Positions 37,219 through 52,433 of a stretch of DNA of 64,000 nt are shown here, piece after piece. A program made the position numbers and the translations under genes. The first letter of the stretch is position 1. Every line of letters begins with the position of its first letter. Source of the DNA: Mesaphorura yosii (Eukaryota; Arthropoda; Collembola; Poduromorpha; Tullbergiidae); contig WIXG01000023.1 in NCBI GenBank assembly GCA_009869945.1, forward strand, positions 124,001 to 188,000, read 5' to 3'. The notes under the pieces are model-generated. The model ran no database searches. It was not told the origin of the DNA and saw nothing but the letters and a program-made list of their open reading frames with translations.

Positions 37219-39075
37219 CTAGCTTGGTTTGTACAATGGAATAAAGTTTTCGATGTTCAAATTGGTGGTCGTCGCATTCACAAAGTATTTCCAGTATAGC
37301 ACGTTGAAACCGACGAAGAGAGCAGGAAATGCAAGGCGAGAGAGCCTGGAACAAATCACATGATATTATGGCTGAATTTTCGACAAATTAATCATGGTAA
37401 ATTGTTCAAGAATTTACCAATCCAACAGCAACGGGGCAGCTCGAAGACAGCACGGCGTTCGTCTGGTTCCTCTGGATATATCATTTTGCATGCTCTTCTT
37501 GAAATGCTTCCTCCGGGTCACGAGGCAGGTTATGCACGCGTGTTCTTTGAAATATAGTTTAAGTTGTTAAACAGTAAAACAATTCAGTACCAAGTACGAT
37601 TTTTCGGACTTACCGAGTAAAGTCAGCAGAATTATTGCAATACATGCAATCAAGTAAATGTCCACAGCTTTGACGTACGAAATTTTGGGTAATGATGAGG
37701 TCGTTCTTTGCCAGATTTGCAGAAGGACGATTTCCTGAACACAGGAGTCCCCATGATAATATTTGAGTCCTCGCACTCGCTGTTAATATGGCTGTCTTAC
37801 GCTCGCGACTCCGGTCAAGATTCTAGCTGTCATTGCGTCGCTGCTCATCCAGAGCGGAATCCATGAGAGAATAACAAGTATGGCTCCAGGGATGTAAATC
37901 GACACAAGATAATACCCAAATGATCTGGTGAACTGAATTTCTGTTGTGAGACGAGAGTAATTCCCTACAAGCGTATAATTAAAAGTTCACCATTCATGTC
38001 CTCAGATCATTTGGCGTCATCATGCCAAGTTACCTGTCGTCAATGCAATTTCTACAGCCTGTTGCCGGTGTCCGAGTACTTTCCATTGCGGAAGAGCAAC
38101 ATCAGGCGACACCCCAACAGATTCCGTACCGGATGCCCAATTGTACTTAATATCAGCCATATTTGAGGAGACTATAAACAAAAGAGAATTCCAATCTCGC
38201 ATTGGAGTAAGAAAACGAATAACATTTCCTACTATCAGATTATCAGACTCACAGCTTTCAATTTCGATTGCGCAGGTCTGATGGTCCATTGGAAAGTATC
38301 TGAGATTCATTGGGCAGCTCGCTGTTAACTTCACCCTGTGTATAATCGCACTATATTTTATTCTACGTATTTTAAGATTATAACCGTAAACGGCAACGGT
38401 CGTCTTACCGAACTGAACGAAGGACATCTCCATCCGGGTAAATTTTGGTGAAGGCATCATTGACTTCTTTTGATTTTTGGTTAACGAAGAAACTATCTGG
38501 AATCCAGATCTTGTCGCTCAATTCATTTCCGTCAACCTATGAGACCAAGACATGGTGACGAGTTTAGTTCAGGCTCTTTGGCACCGGTGCGTCAGTGCCA
38601 TCTTACCCCAATATTGTACGGATATCCGGTATACTTCAGACGCGGATCCCTCCATCTTTGCCTGAAGTAGAAGGACAAGGTGAACTGCATTTCCGCTTCG
38701 TTAATTGACTCCACACTAAGAATGTACGCGGTCACGCCGACGTCAACAGGATGAACTGAAATATGGATATCAAATTGATTTTCAATCCAACTAGAACTTC
38801 TGGCAAGGCGTTATCAATGACTTCCCGGTGTCCTTAACACTTACCTCCCAGGTTGGGCCGGACTCTCTTATCGTACCCATTCAGAAGACTATTCAGCGTT
38901 GACGTGACCTGCTCGCCCTGTTTGCTACCTCTAGAATATTGGGCCCTGTGTGGAATGTCCTGGAAAATTAATTCCTGCCTTCAAGGTTCGGTCGTGTTCT
39001 AAATTACCGGATGGTGGACGCCAATTCCAGCACCAGAAACAATGTCACAAGAATTTTCTTTGCGACTGGTTCCAT
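37219..39075 (-). CDS. RDL/GABA-receptor-like Cys-loop channel subunit B, atypical pore
   Basis: Ten exons: 39,008-39,075, 38,845-38,945, 38,607-38,755, 38,409-38,536, 38,253-38,335, 38,034-38,171, 37,801-37,964, 37,614-37,734, 37,418-37,544 and 37,219-37,345, giving 401 aa. A signal peptide is followed by [27 protein letters not shown], the Cys-loop (Cys-156, Cys-170, [10 protein letters not shown]), [23 protein letters not shown] and [11 protein letters not shown], which read almost as in insect RDL. M1 is [19 protein letters not shown]2 starts from Arg-270 (0') and has TAR instead of PAR, Leu at 2', Ala at 6', Glu at 8', Ile at 9' and Gln at 13'. The exon border falls between 7' and 8'. 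Then come [13 protein letters not shown]3, a short loop with [12 protein letters not shown], and M4 (FNVLYWKYF). It is the upstream member of a tandem pair with subunit A. Confidence 0.85.
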
Positions 39076-41688
39076 TTTGACTCAACAAACCCCAGCGTCT
39101 GTTGAAATGTTCTATTTTCCGTGTCTTACACTGTACGTCCAAGAGGTACGATGTTTATTTCCATGTTCAATTGTGATTTAGCGTGGACTTGCAGAAAATG
39201 ACTAATTTAGCATTTGACCAGTCGGACTGTGAAATCAGCTCATAATTGTCATTTGAAATGCTATGCAAAATTGCCAAGCTTATATGGGCATATGTATTAT
39301 GTACGCGCCTGACGTCTGCTTGGTGCACCAATCTGACTCTGTAGCAGATTGAACACTTCCTATTTAAAACGGAACGAATATTAATTAAGCCAGTATCCAA
39401 GCACCCATCTTGCTGGATAAAGTCTTGTGCATGCACAATGCAAACGTGATCCCGATGACTGCTTCGCTGGTACATACCGCCTTGATGTCCAGCTGATATC
39501 CAAGCCAGGATGGTATGAATTAAACTCAGTTTATCCCAGTACACGCTATTAAATCGAGCGAGTCACCTTTTCTCGGTTCTCCTGTCACAGAAGGACTTCT
39601 AAAAGAAAGAACTTGACAAATGGCAATTGAATGGTGTAATGTTGTGGCCGCTATGGCCATTACTGTTAGTTATATTGAGTCGTGCTCGTGCGGTCACTTT
39701 GCGTTGACGGTCCTTCGTAAGTTTAAATCGCGCCTAAGGAAATGTGAGTCATGGTCCTATTCGACTAAAAAAAGATGACATTTGACCGTGAACCTCACAT
39801 CTTCAACGACGGATGCCAATACGAGCATATTTTGTTGATCCGTCCTCGAGAAACCACTTCCTTGACTTCCTTCCGAATTCTCAATGCTCATGAGAAAAAA
39901 GAATGAATGGTGATGAATGCAATGGCCAAACTCTGTCATTTGATGTTTGAATGTCCATAAAAGATTGATAAAAACAAAATTTCATGACCATTGCTTTTTG
40001 CACAACTCAAAGGCAAGCCTCCCCAAATAGCATCAGCCTGAACAAGCAAGTTATTGCAATCCATTGCCAATTTGCCATAAATAGCAAGTTGCGTAATGAT
40101 GCCTTATCCGTGTGCTGTAAGTCCATTATGCCTTATACATTAATGCCTTCTGAATATGAACAAAAGTAATTACGATTGAAGACTGACCACTGCACTGACC
40201 ACAGTATCGTATTCGCATTGTGATGTGCCCTTGAAATTGAAATGAGTAAGACACAGACGATGGACGATTCGCAAGCTCGTATAAAGCGTCTTGTAACTTG
40301 AGCCAACTTCTGCCAATTACTTCCATTTGATTATCGTTGGATCCTGCATGCGAGCTTTGCCTGCAGATTTCAAGCTGCGTTGGCGTAAATTTTGGAATTG
40401 GAAGCATTTTTTGGCTGATCTTTGTTACATAACGTTTGCTTCTCTGTTGGTATCAGCCTTTGGGTCGTGATCGAGCTGGAGAATATTTATATACAAAGTT
40501 AATTACCAGACCACCAGCAAAAACTCTAGCACAAAGTACGCCGTATCCAGTCATCTCATGCTCCTGGAGAACATCGATATAAAAGGAGTATCCTGACCCT
40601 GACGCGACGCGTCACTTTTCAAAAGCTTCTTCTTTACATTTCGTCTCCAATCCCGCACCTAAAGGAAATACGAGGATGCATCCGATTGAGCCCGTCCTTA
40701 AGCCAGGTAGGCTCCTGACTGCGCGTTACTTCGCCACAAATCAATTTACTTTTATTTAAATTGGCAACTTTGTAGATCAGCACGAATACCACACTGGTCA
40801 CATTCCCAAACAAAAGTTTGGAACGTTCACAGGTCCACTTCAGGTTGCCCATCGACCTGGCCACCCGCTGGTAAGGTCCCGACTGCCAACTCCAAGGCTT
40901 ATGAAAATATTATTCACTGACGATTGACGTATGTGTCTCAACTCCTCAGCAAAGCGCCATTGTCAACGATGTTGTGCTGGTTCCGAACCGGGCGCAAATG
41001 TGGGCCCCTTCTGTAACACGCTACACAGCCCATTACTCCAAAATCGAAAGACACTATGGAGTATATTGAGCCAACTGAGGCAGGCGTGGTCTTTAGCTAA
41101 TCCCATCTTCTAACAATTCAATTACTCAATTTTTAAAGTTCTTTTGCCGTACAACGTCTGTGTACTAGTAAGCCAAATAAACTTTAGCTTCGGTTAATCC
41201 AAGAATTGGCTACAATTATTTTAATCACTTGTCGCATCCGCGCCCGTACCTCAGAATTTTACAGCCTATGGCAGAAGCCGAGCACAATTGCGAATTAATT
41301 CGTAACTAATCAATTTGTATTAATTCATTATTAGATGAAGTTCATTAATATTGAGTTCTGGACGACGATGTTCCAATTTTTAGAAATGTACAATAATATC
41401 ATATGTAAACTTCAAGCTCATGCAGCCATGTGCAGTCAATCGCAACAAAGGTCTCAAGTCATGCGCGGAGTTTGAAGTTTTTGAAGATTGAGCTGATCGG
41501 CTCTCATGCTACCACTGTTTGGAATCGGCAAGTGGGAACATAAAGAGTCAGTCATCTTTATCTTAATTAATTTTGCATCTGTCCATCGATTTGACGATAC
41601 TGACAAGTTTCCTCGCCCTTGCTACCACCAAATTGTGTTCAGTCAGCCCAAGTGTTCTTCTGCAGCGTTAGCCGGAAAATTGGGTTGA
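39076..41688. other. Intergenic with a possible unrecognised coding relic
   Basis: Apart from the minus-strand open frames at 40,634-40,864 I see nothing supportable. A 125-codon minus frame at 39,167-39,544 has no recognisable motif. The 39,080-39,200 part should contain the promoter of channel subunit B. Confidence 0.4.
40634..40864 (-). CDS. Possible exon or gene relic, membrane-protein-like
   Basis: The minus-strand frame reads WSWQSGPYQRVARSMG, then NLKWTCERSK, then a hydrophobic run LLFGNVTSVVFVLIYKVA, and extends upstream to an acceptor-like AG near 40,900. Below it, after an acceptor at about 40,661, a basic stretch VRDWRRNVKKKLLKS continues in another frame to a stop. It looks more protein-like than the surroundings, but frames do not join convincingly and I know no family it fits. 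It may be a decayed gene or chance. Confidence 0.2.
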   Translation of the reverse strand: MARSMGNLKWTCERSKLLFGNVTSVVFVLIYKVANLNKSKLICGEVTRSQEPTWLKDGLNRMHPRISFRCGIGDEM

Positions 41689-42758
41689 ATGGAGGCGTTC
41701 TTGTCAAGAATTCCGAAGAGTCATGCACTTCTTCGGAATCTGTACCTATCATCGTCCTGCTACAACACGGGTGTCGTCTCATTAACTTCACCGCGTAATC
41801 TCCACCAGTATCAACCCCTGCCTTTGAAGTCTTTGCCTTCCCATTCTTCCTATTCAACATCATCGACAACGACGACAAATCCTCCAACATTGAAAAGGTC
41901 TTCTGCGTTGTCTAAACCCAAGGCAGGATCAATCGTTACCAAAATTAGGCAATGGTTAAATTGGGAGAAGAAGCCTCCTAAGGCAATGTTACAGCAAAAT
42001 GGTTATTTATGGTATTGTAAGATTGCCGATGAAATTAATTTCGATGCGTTCTACAAAGGTTTGTGTTTGTACTTATGAGAACTTAGGATGGATTCTCGAA
42101 CACGAACAAGTTGCTTAATATTTACTTCGTTGCATTGTGATTTCCCAGCTTGCAAACTACCAGACACCTTTACATCTTGGTTCGCCGTTGTGGAATTGCA
42201 TGTGTGGTTATTATCAACGAGACTGATGGAGGAGCCAGAGACGGGAAAAGTAGTTCGTAATGCGGTGATCAAGGCGATGTGGGAAGATGTCGAGGTCCGA
42301 AGTAAAAAATTAGAAGGCGCTTTATCAGCCGCTAGAAGACAGCAAGTTCAAGAACTCAACGAGCAATTCCAGGCTGCCCTGTTTGGATACGACGAAGGAC
42401 TTCTCTCCGAGAATGACACTGTCCTGGCCGGTATGCACTCTTATTGAGCTGGTCCTGTTCTCATGTTCATTCTAATGAATTCATTCTCTTCCCAGGAGCC
42501 CTTTGGAGAAAATTCTTGCATTTGGGTGTCAATGTCCACGAGGCCATCGAACCTGTCGAAGTACTCGAGTCAAGACGAGATACTACCAGACTATTGTTAG
42601 ATGATGTAATAGCTCTAGAACTTCTCGTTTCATATGTTCATGCTGAGCATTATAGACTGCAGCAATTAAGTCGTGAAAACATTTTATTTCGTCGTGAATA
42701 CAGCTGGTCACCATTTGATAGTCGATTGAAAGAAGTTCAAACGTTTTACAAAAGATAG
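41689..42758 (+). CDS. UQCC1: UQCC1, ubiquinol-cytochrome c reductase assembly factor 1
   Basis: This is a mitochondrial chaperone that acts with UQCC2 in early assembly of complex III around cytochrome b (Cbp3 in yeast). Three exons: 41,689-42,058, 42,149-42,430 and 42,496-42,758, giving 304 aa. An in-frame TGA lies directly before the ATG, which fixes the start. Residues 1-80 are Ser/Arg/Pro-rich with few acidic residues, fitting a mitochondrial targeting sequence. The conserved chaperone domain covers about residues 120-290, with LPDTFTSWF, LHVWLLSTRL, MWEDVEVR, GYDEGLLS, GALWRKF and YVHAEHYRLQQL; the protein ends soon after FRREYSWSPF. Length is close to the human protein. A poly(A) signal is at 42,825-42,830. 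U2AF2 follows about 600 bp downstream on the same strand. Confidence 0.93.
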
Positions 42759-43364
42759 CCACTGCAATTTAGTGCTTAATCAAAATTATTGCCTATTATG
42801 CCTAGTTAAGTCTCGATAATGTGAAATAAACCCGTCTTGAACAAACCATATTGCTGTCATTTCCATCAGAATCATTGCTAGATGAGAGAGATCGAGAATT
42901 TAGCGGAAATTCTGAAGAATGTTGCCGTTTTAATTGCCAGCTCGTAGCTCAGTAACTTCAACCCATCCTTTGCGCTGCGGTATTATATTATTGGTGAGAA
43001 TTCATGAGACCGTGGGACAGTTCCAACAAACAACAAAGTGCTGCAAGAGCTCCTTGCGTAGCAAAAACCGAAGCCCAGCAAAGAAGGGCGAAGCTTTGAG
43101 TTGTGGGTTGTTTGTGTGAGCGATGGCGATGTATTCTTATTGCGGCTTTAGTATCAGAGTGGGTTTACTGGTAATTTTAATTTTAATTTTATAATCCTTA
43201 ATTACGTCCACATTGATGAAAGATTGGCAATATAGAACAAGCCAAGCTAATTTTGGGTTGGAAGTGGGAATCTCAAGAGTGTAGGTCATATTGTCTCCAG
43301 CCCGCATTGAGGACGCGTTTACTCGCCACTTCGCCTGCCTGAACTGGTTGGAAAAGAGTAAATA
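42759..43364 (+). other. Intergenic, UQCC1 3' end to U2AF2 start
   Basis: It contains the UQCC1 poly(A) signal AATAAA at 42,825 and presumably the U2AF2 promoter and leader. A 24-nt stretch at 42,936-42,959 resembles a tRNA box A (GTAGCTCAGTAAC) and recurs near 63,880. No gene is seen. Confidence 0.6.
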
Positions 43365-46178
<2,814 letters not shown>

Positions 46179-48229
46179 TTTTCTGTGAATGGTAAAGTGT
46201 CAGTAGTTTAAACACAGTAAATTATGTAAGCATATGTGTGAATTTGTCGCTGCTTTCCTTTGTGAATTTCACAATTACGCTGCTCGTCATTCGTTCTTGC
46301 TAAATTTTACAATAAAGGACTCCACACCTATCCTTTAAATTTGTGTAATTGACATAACACGAGCGGCGAGATATGCCAGGGAAGTAGTTAAATACACCTA
46401 ATTACATGTTCAGTTCTGTCGAGCAAGGAATTAGGTTATGAGTTGCGCTCTATGTTAGGACCTTATTGGAATCATTTTTATGTATACTCATGACTTTGGA
46501 AATTCCTGCCCATGTCAGATGAATAAAAGTTCTGTCATGAATTTTTTTGAATCCACGTACAGCTCCGCTAAAGCACAATTAAAACTACGTTGCTAATTTT
46601 TTAAAGACTTGCTTTAAATAGCATTTGGTATGATGACTGATGAGAAATGAAGCTACACCAAGCAGCAGCGGAAACGAAACATGAAAACAAATCCTTGAGT
46701 GATTCTCTCGCGAAGCACGTATTGAAATGAACGCGCAATGTCATTTTCTTTTTTTTCATAAGTTTCAGCAAGTTGCTGCTTTGAACAACGTGTCTAAAGA
46801 AAGGGTTTACAAAGTTCAACTTTCTTGCAATTTGACCGACCAGAGATAGTTAATCCGTGTCCCACTGCCACTTTTGTTGAATTTTGAATAGTTTAGAACT
46901 CAAAAATGGCTGAAGATATGTGACTGGAAGCCATTGAAGTGATTCGAGAATAGACACACTGTGAGCAGGTAATCAACTGAATTATTGGAAACTTATATAT
47001 TTTCTGTATGTTGTAGCTGTATGTTTTTCGCCTTTCAGGAGTGGCCCCCGAGCCTGGCCTGGATCCAGGCAGGAAGCAGGGCTTCGATCTAGCACACACG
47101 TACCCTGTATTTCCCCGTGATGATCAACTCGAATCGAACGCAGTTTGCATATTTTATGTTTTATTGAAGCCCAATCTTTCTTGAGATTATGAGTTCGGAG
47201 GGCCTGTAACCGTAGTTTTCAGCTAACCTTATCACTGCCACTGCTGTCGAACTTTTGGTAAGTCCCAGAACCCGGCGATTGATTATGATGATGCACTGCA
47301 TGACTGGTGCTGGTAAGCCTGACGAAGCTGACGCCTATCTCTGGGAATTGGGGAAATGAGATTGACTCGGGAATGGGGATAAAGGGCCAAGATTAATGCA
47401 GCTGTTTGTCAGCTTGTTTCCGTTATGCTAGAATATGAATGCTGTAATTCGCCTTCCAGGCCCAACAGTATTAGTATCACGTTTGCCTTATTAATTCGTA
47501 ATTACCTTAACTCACTAACTTTATAGATTCAACGAAATTGGTAATTGAGTAAGGCGCTTAAAAGTTTAACTAAACTAACAATACCAGAGGACATTAGATT
47601 ATGGTTGCGACCATAATTGCAGTACATCGAATTCATCAAATCTGGGACTGGGAAGACTTAACTGTATTCTTTGTTGTTTCAAGAATCTTATCTTCACTTG
47701 ACGAATTTGCTACTCTACTTAATTTTGCATCTTGCAATCACACAGGACAATCGCTCAAAATGGGTAGGTTTACTCATTACGGATTTAAGAGATTTCTCAC
47801 GGACGCTAAAGTTGTAACTGGAAACTGGCTAACCATGCAATGACGATTATTACAAATTCAACTTAAACTAAAGAATAAGTTTTGTCCGTCAAGAAGTCTC
47901 TGTCTGTCCTCGTTGGTGATGTGATGCTACGTTTAGAGTTCATCATTTAAATTCATTTAGCCATGAATTTCTTGTGCATAATTTTGCGATGTTATTCGCT
48001 ATGGATTTTTCCTATGCCTCACTTAAAGTTAAACTAACGTATTTATACTTCGTGTCCGCATCGGTTAATTAAACATAATGGAAGAGAATTGACATAACGT
48101 TGACCAAGCTGTTGTTTTCACTGTTTGATTGCATGCCCATTCGCTTATCGCCATTGTGCTAGTAATTCACGAATGAATTTTGATTTTAATTAATGCTCGC
48201 ATATGACTTCTTTAGGTCTCGCAGCCAAA
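46179..48229. other. Intergenic, U2AF2 to PHD/RING gene
   Basis: AATAAA at 46,311-46,316 fits the U2AF2 3' end; another AATAAA lies near 46,524. The end of the region probably holds a 5' leader exon and intron of the next gene, because an acceptor (TCTCGCAG) lies just before its ATG. No other gene is seen; an 80-codon frame at 47,601-47,843 shows no motif. Confidence 0.55.
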
Positions 48230-51200
48230 ATGAATCCTCAGATAGTCGAAATAACGGAAGAAAGCCCGAATCATGTGTGTAACTTTTGTCACAAGCAAAA
48301 TATCAACCCTATCGAGTGGGGACCCATGTACCAACTGAACGATATAACTCTGCACTATTTCTGCTTGGTAAGGAAATATGTGGTCACTGTCCAGAGAAGC
48401 CATCAATGATGAAGCCATACATCTGATGGCCATCTAATATGCTTAATGTAGCTATTTTCTGCTGGGCTCAAGCAAAACGGCGAGGACAATGAAGGAGTTT
48501 TGGGGTTCCTGGCGGGAGACATTCGCAAAGAGATCAGGAGAGGAAACAAACTGGTAAAGCTGTCTGTTTTAGAATTCGTTTTCGTAAACTTAATTTATTC
48601 ACGACGTAAACATTTCAGAAATGCGCATTTTGCAAGAAGCATGGTGCTACTGTGGGCTGCATACGACAATCATGCAAAAGCAGTTTTCATTACACATGTG
48701 GAATCTCACGGGGAACACTCCACCAATTCTATGATCAATTCTGCTCGTTCTGTCCGAAACACAAGCCTGCGCAGAATATTCCGAAGGAGGCGGAATGGAC
48801 GTGTCCAATATGCTTCGTTGAAGTGGAATCTAAAGATGACGCGGTTTGGCCACCTTGTTGTGGGAAGAGTGTGTTTCACAGAAGTTGTCTAATGGTACGT
48901 TCAGACGTTAAATTTGATCGAAGGCGTAAACACAATTGGATCAGGATAATGTAATATGCGTTGTTAATAATTTAGAGAGCTGCTAAGTCTGCGGGATATT
49001 TCTTCAAGTGCCCATTGTGCAATAATAATAGCGAGAAGTTCTTGCTTACAATGAGGAGCAATGGAGTATTTGTGCCAGAGGAGTAAGTTAGATTAGAAGG
49101 GAGTATTTAATCAAAGCAAATGATGCCCTTAACATGTCAAACCGTCTTTGCAGAGATGCTGCATGGGAAAGGGAACCTAATGCCTTCGCCGAATTGCAGC
49201 AACAGTACTCCCGATGTGACGCGAATAACTGTTTGTGCCCGACAGGAAGAGAAACTGACGACAAAGCGGATATGTGAGATTCACCTTCAGTTTAAATATA
49301 ATTGCAACGAGATGGCACGATCGTTGACTCCCAACCCAATTCTTTAGGAGATGGAAGATTATCCGATGTGGTGGGTGTGGTGCCACTGCTACTCATGTGA
49401 AATGTTCTGAGTTGCAAGGTGTACTTAGTTGGAACTGTGAGACCTGTCTTGGAATTTTTGCTGGTGAGTTGTGCCAGGCAGAAGGACAAATGAGTTCTAC
49501 CAGTACCTAAAATGAAACAATTATGTCGCCGTACTGGCCATAGTGCATACGCACTTAAGTTAATTAAGATGCTCTTTCTCTATTCCAGATAATTCGAGAG
49601 TTAACATATCTGCCTTAGCTTCTGCTCCTGCCAGAAGTTTACGAACTCACGTTGATGAAAGGAACCTAAATTATTCTAGCGAGTCAGACGATTGGACTAG
49701 TGAAGGTGCAAAATCCCTAAATTCTGGCCGTACATGGAAGTATGAATATTGAATATTGACGTTGGGTTCATTTAGGTACTGATTCTGACACTACCTCGGA
49801 CGAAGAAGGGCGAATAGTGAAAGGCATTCCCAGTGCTGTCAACAGTATTCGGGGAGACACAAGTTCTGAGTCCTCTGACGACAGTGTAACTGAAGCTGAT
49901 AATTCATCACAGCAAACTCCACAAGCTAACATTGAACCGAATCCGTCACCAGCAAATGAAGACGTTGAGCAAAATGTCCCCAAACGACCAAATGGCATTA
50001 TTTTTAATCCAACAATGAACAGGCAGTACCGGGTCGTCAAAAAAGTCGAAGATGCCAAGAAGAAGCGAAAGCGAAACCAAATAATTCATAACGGTGAACA
50101 GGAGAAGAAAAAGAACAAGCTTGAGGACACCGAACGCCAACTTTCCGGATCATCGGGTTGCCTACCTGCTTCTCACGCACTGCCATCGTCATCGACATCA
50201 ATTGATAAAAAGAGACGGCACCATAATGAAAAGAAATCTTCGCGAAGGAGACGTGAGAAGCGGGCGGCAGCCAGAGCCAGGACCGGCGAAGGAAACGGAA
50301 ACAATGACAGTGAGGAAGCAAAGCTACAGTCAATTTTTCAAGATGTGCCTTTAGCACCTTCGACGTCTTCGGCCAGAAGGCGGGTGGAAGAAGCTAAGAA
50401 GCGGAAGGAAACAATACAATCAATCTTGAAGCAATCCAACGAACAAGTGTTTGATTTTTCAAAACTGCCAAAAATTCCAAAATTGGCTCGTCCAGCTAAA
50501 AATGGCAATGAGGATCATATAAGAAAATCTGTGGTAAATATAGAGAGACTGCGTCAACAAGAAGAGGAACGAAATCAGGCCATACGTAATCACAGGGGAA
50601 CTGACCCAAGACTCTTTTACCATAAGCGACATGAACCTACTGGACCTACTCAACCGCTGGCTGAGCCAACGCTAACTAAGATTCGCTCTGTAACCACAGA
50701 ATTCGAGCCAGCTGCAGCATCTGATTTCACCGACGATGCACCCTTACACAACTTACACGACACGCAGGACGCACCATTGCCTTCTACATTCCAAGCGCCG
50801 TCCAGTAGTTCCACTTACTCATGTCCACCAATACCCAGGGAAAGTCGGTACTTGCCCGAACAAACTGTGCAAAATGTCACAGGATACACAGATGACGCGC
50901 CATACCCATACGGAGAAGGTCTTGCAGATAAGTTATGGTATCCTTTCGAAGAAGATGACGGACATGCCAATGAAATCTCAGATCCGCCACATTTGAACAA
51001 CGATGAATACTCCAGCAGACACCAACCATGTGAACAATCTCAAGGACGTGCAGTTTTTACTGCTTTCTATGATGACACACCTGTCATTCATTTTCGCAAA
51101 CCATACAACAGCAACGAACAGAAACGTGAGCTGTTTTGTCGAAATTATCGCAGAAGTAACATGGCTTCTTGCAGTACCGGAACAGAGACGGGAAAGTTTT

Positions 51201-51763
51201 ATAATCCTCACTCGAAATTAAGGAGAGGAAAGACTCAAGCAAATTTGCAGAAGTTGCGAACCGACATACAGACTCCGGAAGTCAATGTACAGCTTGATCC
51301 GCGACAGGAGGAAAATGTCTCCAACTCCAGCACCGAAGATAATGGACTTAAAAATGGCGATTACCAACCCAAACCCAACGCACGTTCTTCCGACTTTGAC
51401 ACACCTCTACCGGATTCAACTTTGCTGGCTGATGACTCTGATGAAATTCAAATAGCAAGTCCGTCCAAGAAACCTCAGGTCCAAGTCATTGAAGTAATCG
51501 ACTTGAGTGACAGCGATGACGACATAGAAGTTATAAGTGAGAAAGTAGTCTCGCGAGTATCGCCACCGCCGATTACGACTGTGAAATCTGCAGCATTTTT
51601 AGCACTAGTTAGCGGGAAACCAAAGCCAGTACCAGTACGGCCTGAATCGTCGGCAACTTCCTCTTCCTCAGTCGGTACATCAAATTTATTTTATCATTAT
51701 AAACCTCCTAACGCTGTACCGCATGACTATTGGTATAACCATCGAGAAAACGGAAAGAAGTGA
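48230..51763 (+). CDS. PHD/RING protein of the G2E3/PHF7/pineapple eye type
   Basis: Eight exons: 48,230-48,367, 48,452-48,553, 48,619-48,894, 48,976-49,082, 49,154-49,273, 49,348-49,463, 49,589-49,705 and 49,776-51,763, giving about 987 aa. The start has a good context (CCAAAATG) just after an acceptor; an in-frame ATG 27 nt upstream is possible. Residues 17-128 form an extended PHD with CNFC, CAFC, CIRQSC, HYTC and CSFCPKH. Residues 142-195 form a RING-like domain with CPIC, CCGKSVFHRSC and CPLC. Residues 225-280 form a further PHD with CLC, IIRCGGCG, HVKC and CETC. This is the order in PHF7/G2E3 ubiquitin ligases and in Drosophila pie. The remaining 660 residues are polar, partly basic and mostly one exon. 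They carry an SUMO-interaction-like motif, VIEVIDLSDSDDDIEVI, at 896-912. The likely role is a nuclear chromatin-linked E3 ubiquitin ligase. AATAAA is at 52,002. Confidence 0.85.
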
Positions 51764-52433
51764 ACGGAGATGATAACGGTTGTCCTAATTTGTTTAATTT
51801 ACTATCGTTATTTAATTTAATTTTAGGGACTTCTACGATCTACAACCTCCGTTGAAGCCATTGAACATATGAAATGTAGGACTTATAAGGCGAGTTACTT
51901 CGAAGGACTCGTCACTTATGCGCATATGCAATGGAAACGTAAAAACTGAAAAATGAAATGCTATAACGGGCTTAACGGATAATACAAATACGTTATCATT
52001 CAATAAATTCAATCGTTGTCGATTTTATACATTTGATACTATTGATACCCCAGCTCCCTCTTCTTCTTTCTACTTATGTGAAAATAAAATTTTGGTTGTA
52101 AGAGAAGGGAATGAGATTAATAAAATGTTTAAGGCAATAGTCACTTCTCATTTGTAAATAAGATCCAATACATGCTGTCATCCTTTTACTCGTTCAATAA
52201 ATTTGCCATTCTCACGTTTACCACTCTACAAATTATTTCTGTCAAGGCTATCAAGCATTTGTGTCAAGAGAAACGCAATTTTAACTGTCTCAATGAGGCT
52301 TTATTCGTTCATTTCTTGAGAGAGTACACACTACATTTTACAACTTCAATTTTTTCGCTTAGCATTACAATTACTACACATGACTTTGCGTTGATGTGAT
52401 CATACATCGTAACTAGTTCCATCGATCCTGGAT
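51764..52433. other. Convergent intergenic, two 3' ends
   Basis: The PHD/RING gene (plus) and the COX8-like gene (minus) converge here. AATAAA at 52,002-52,007 serves the former. TTTATT at 52,300-52,305, which is AATAAA on the minus strand, probably serves the latter. No further gene is seen. Confidence 0.6.

Noticed and set aside
39167-39544. 125-codon minus-strand open frame upstream of channel B
   Set aside because: Mixed composition without domains or membrane segments, and no resemblance to channel exons.
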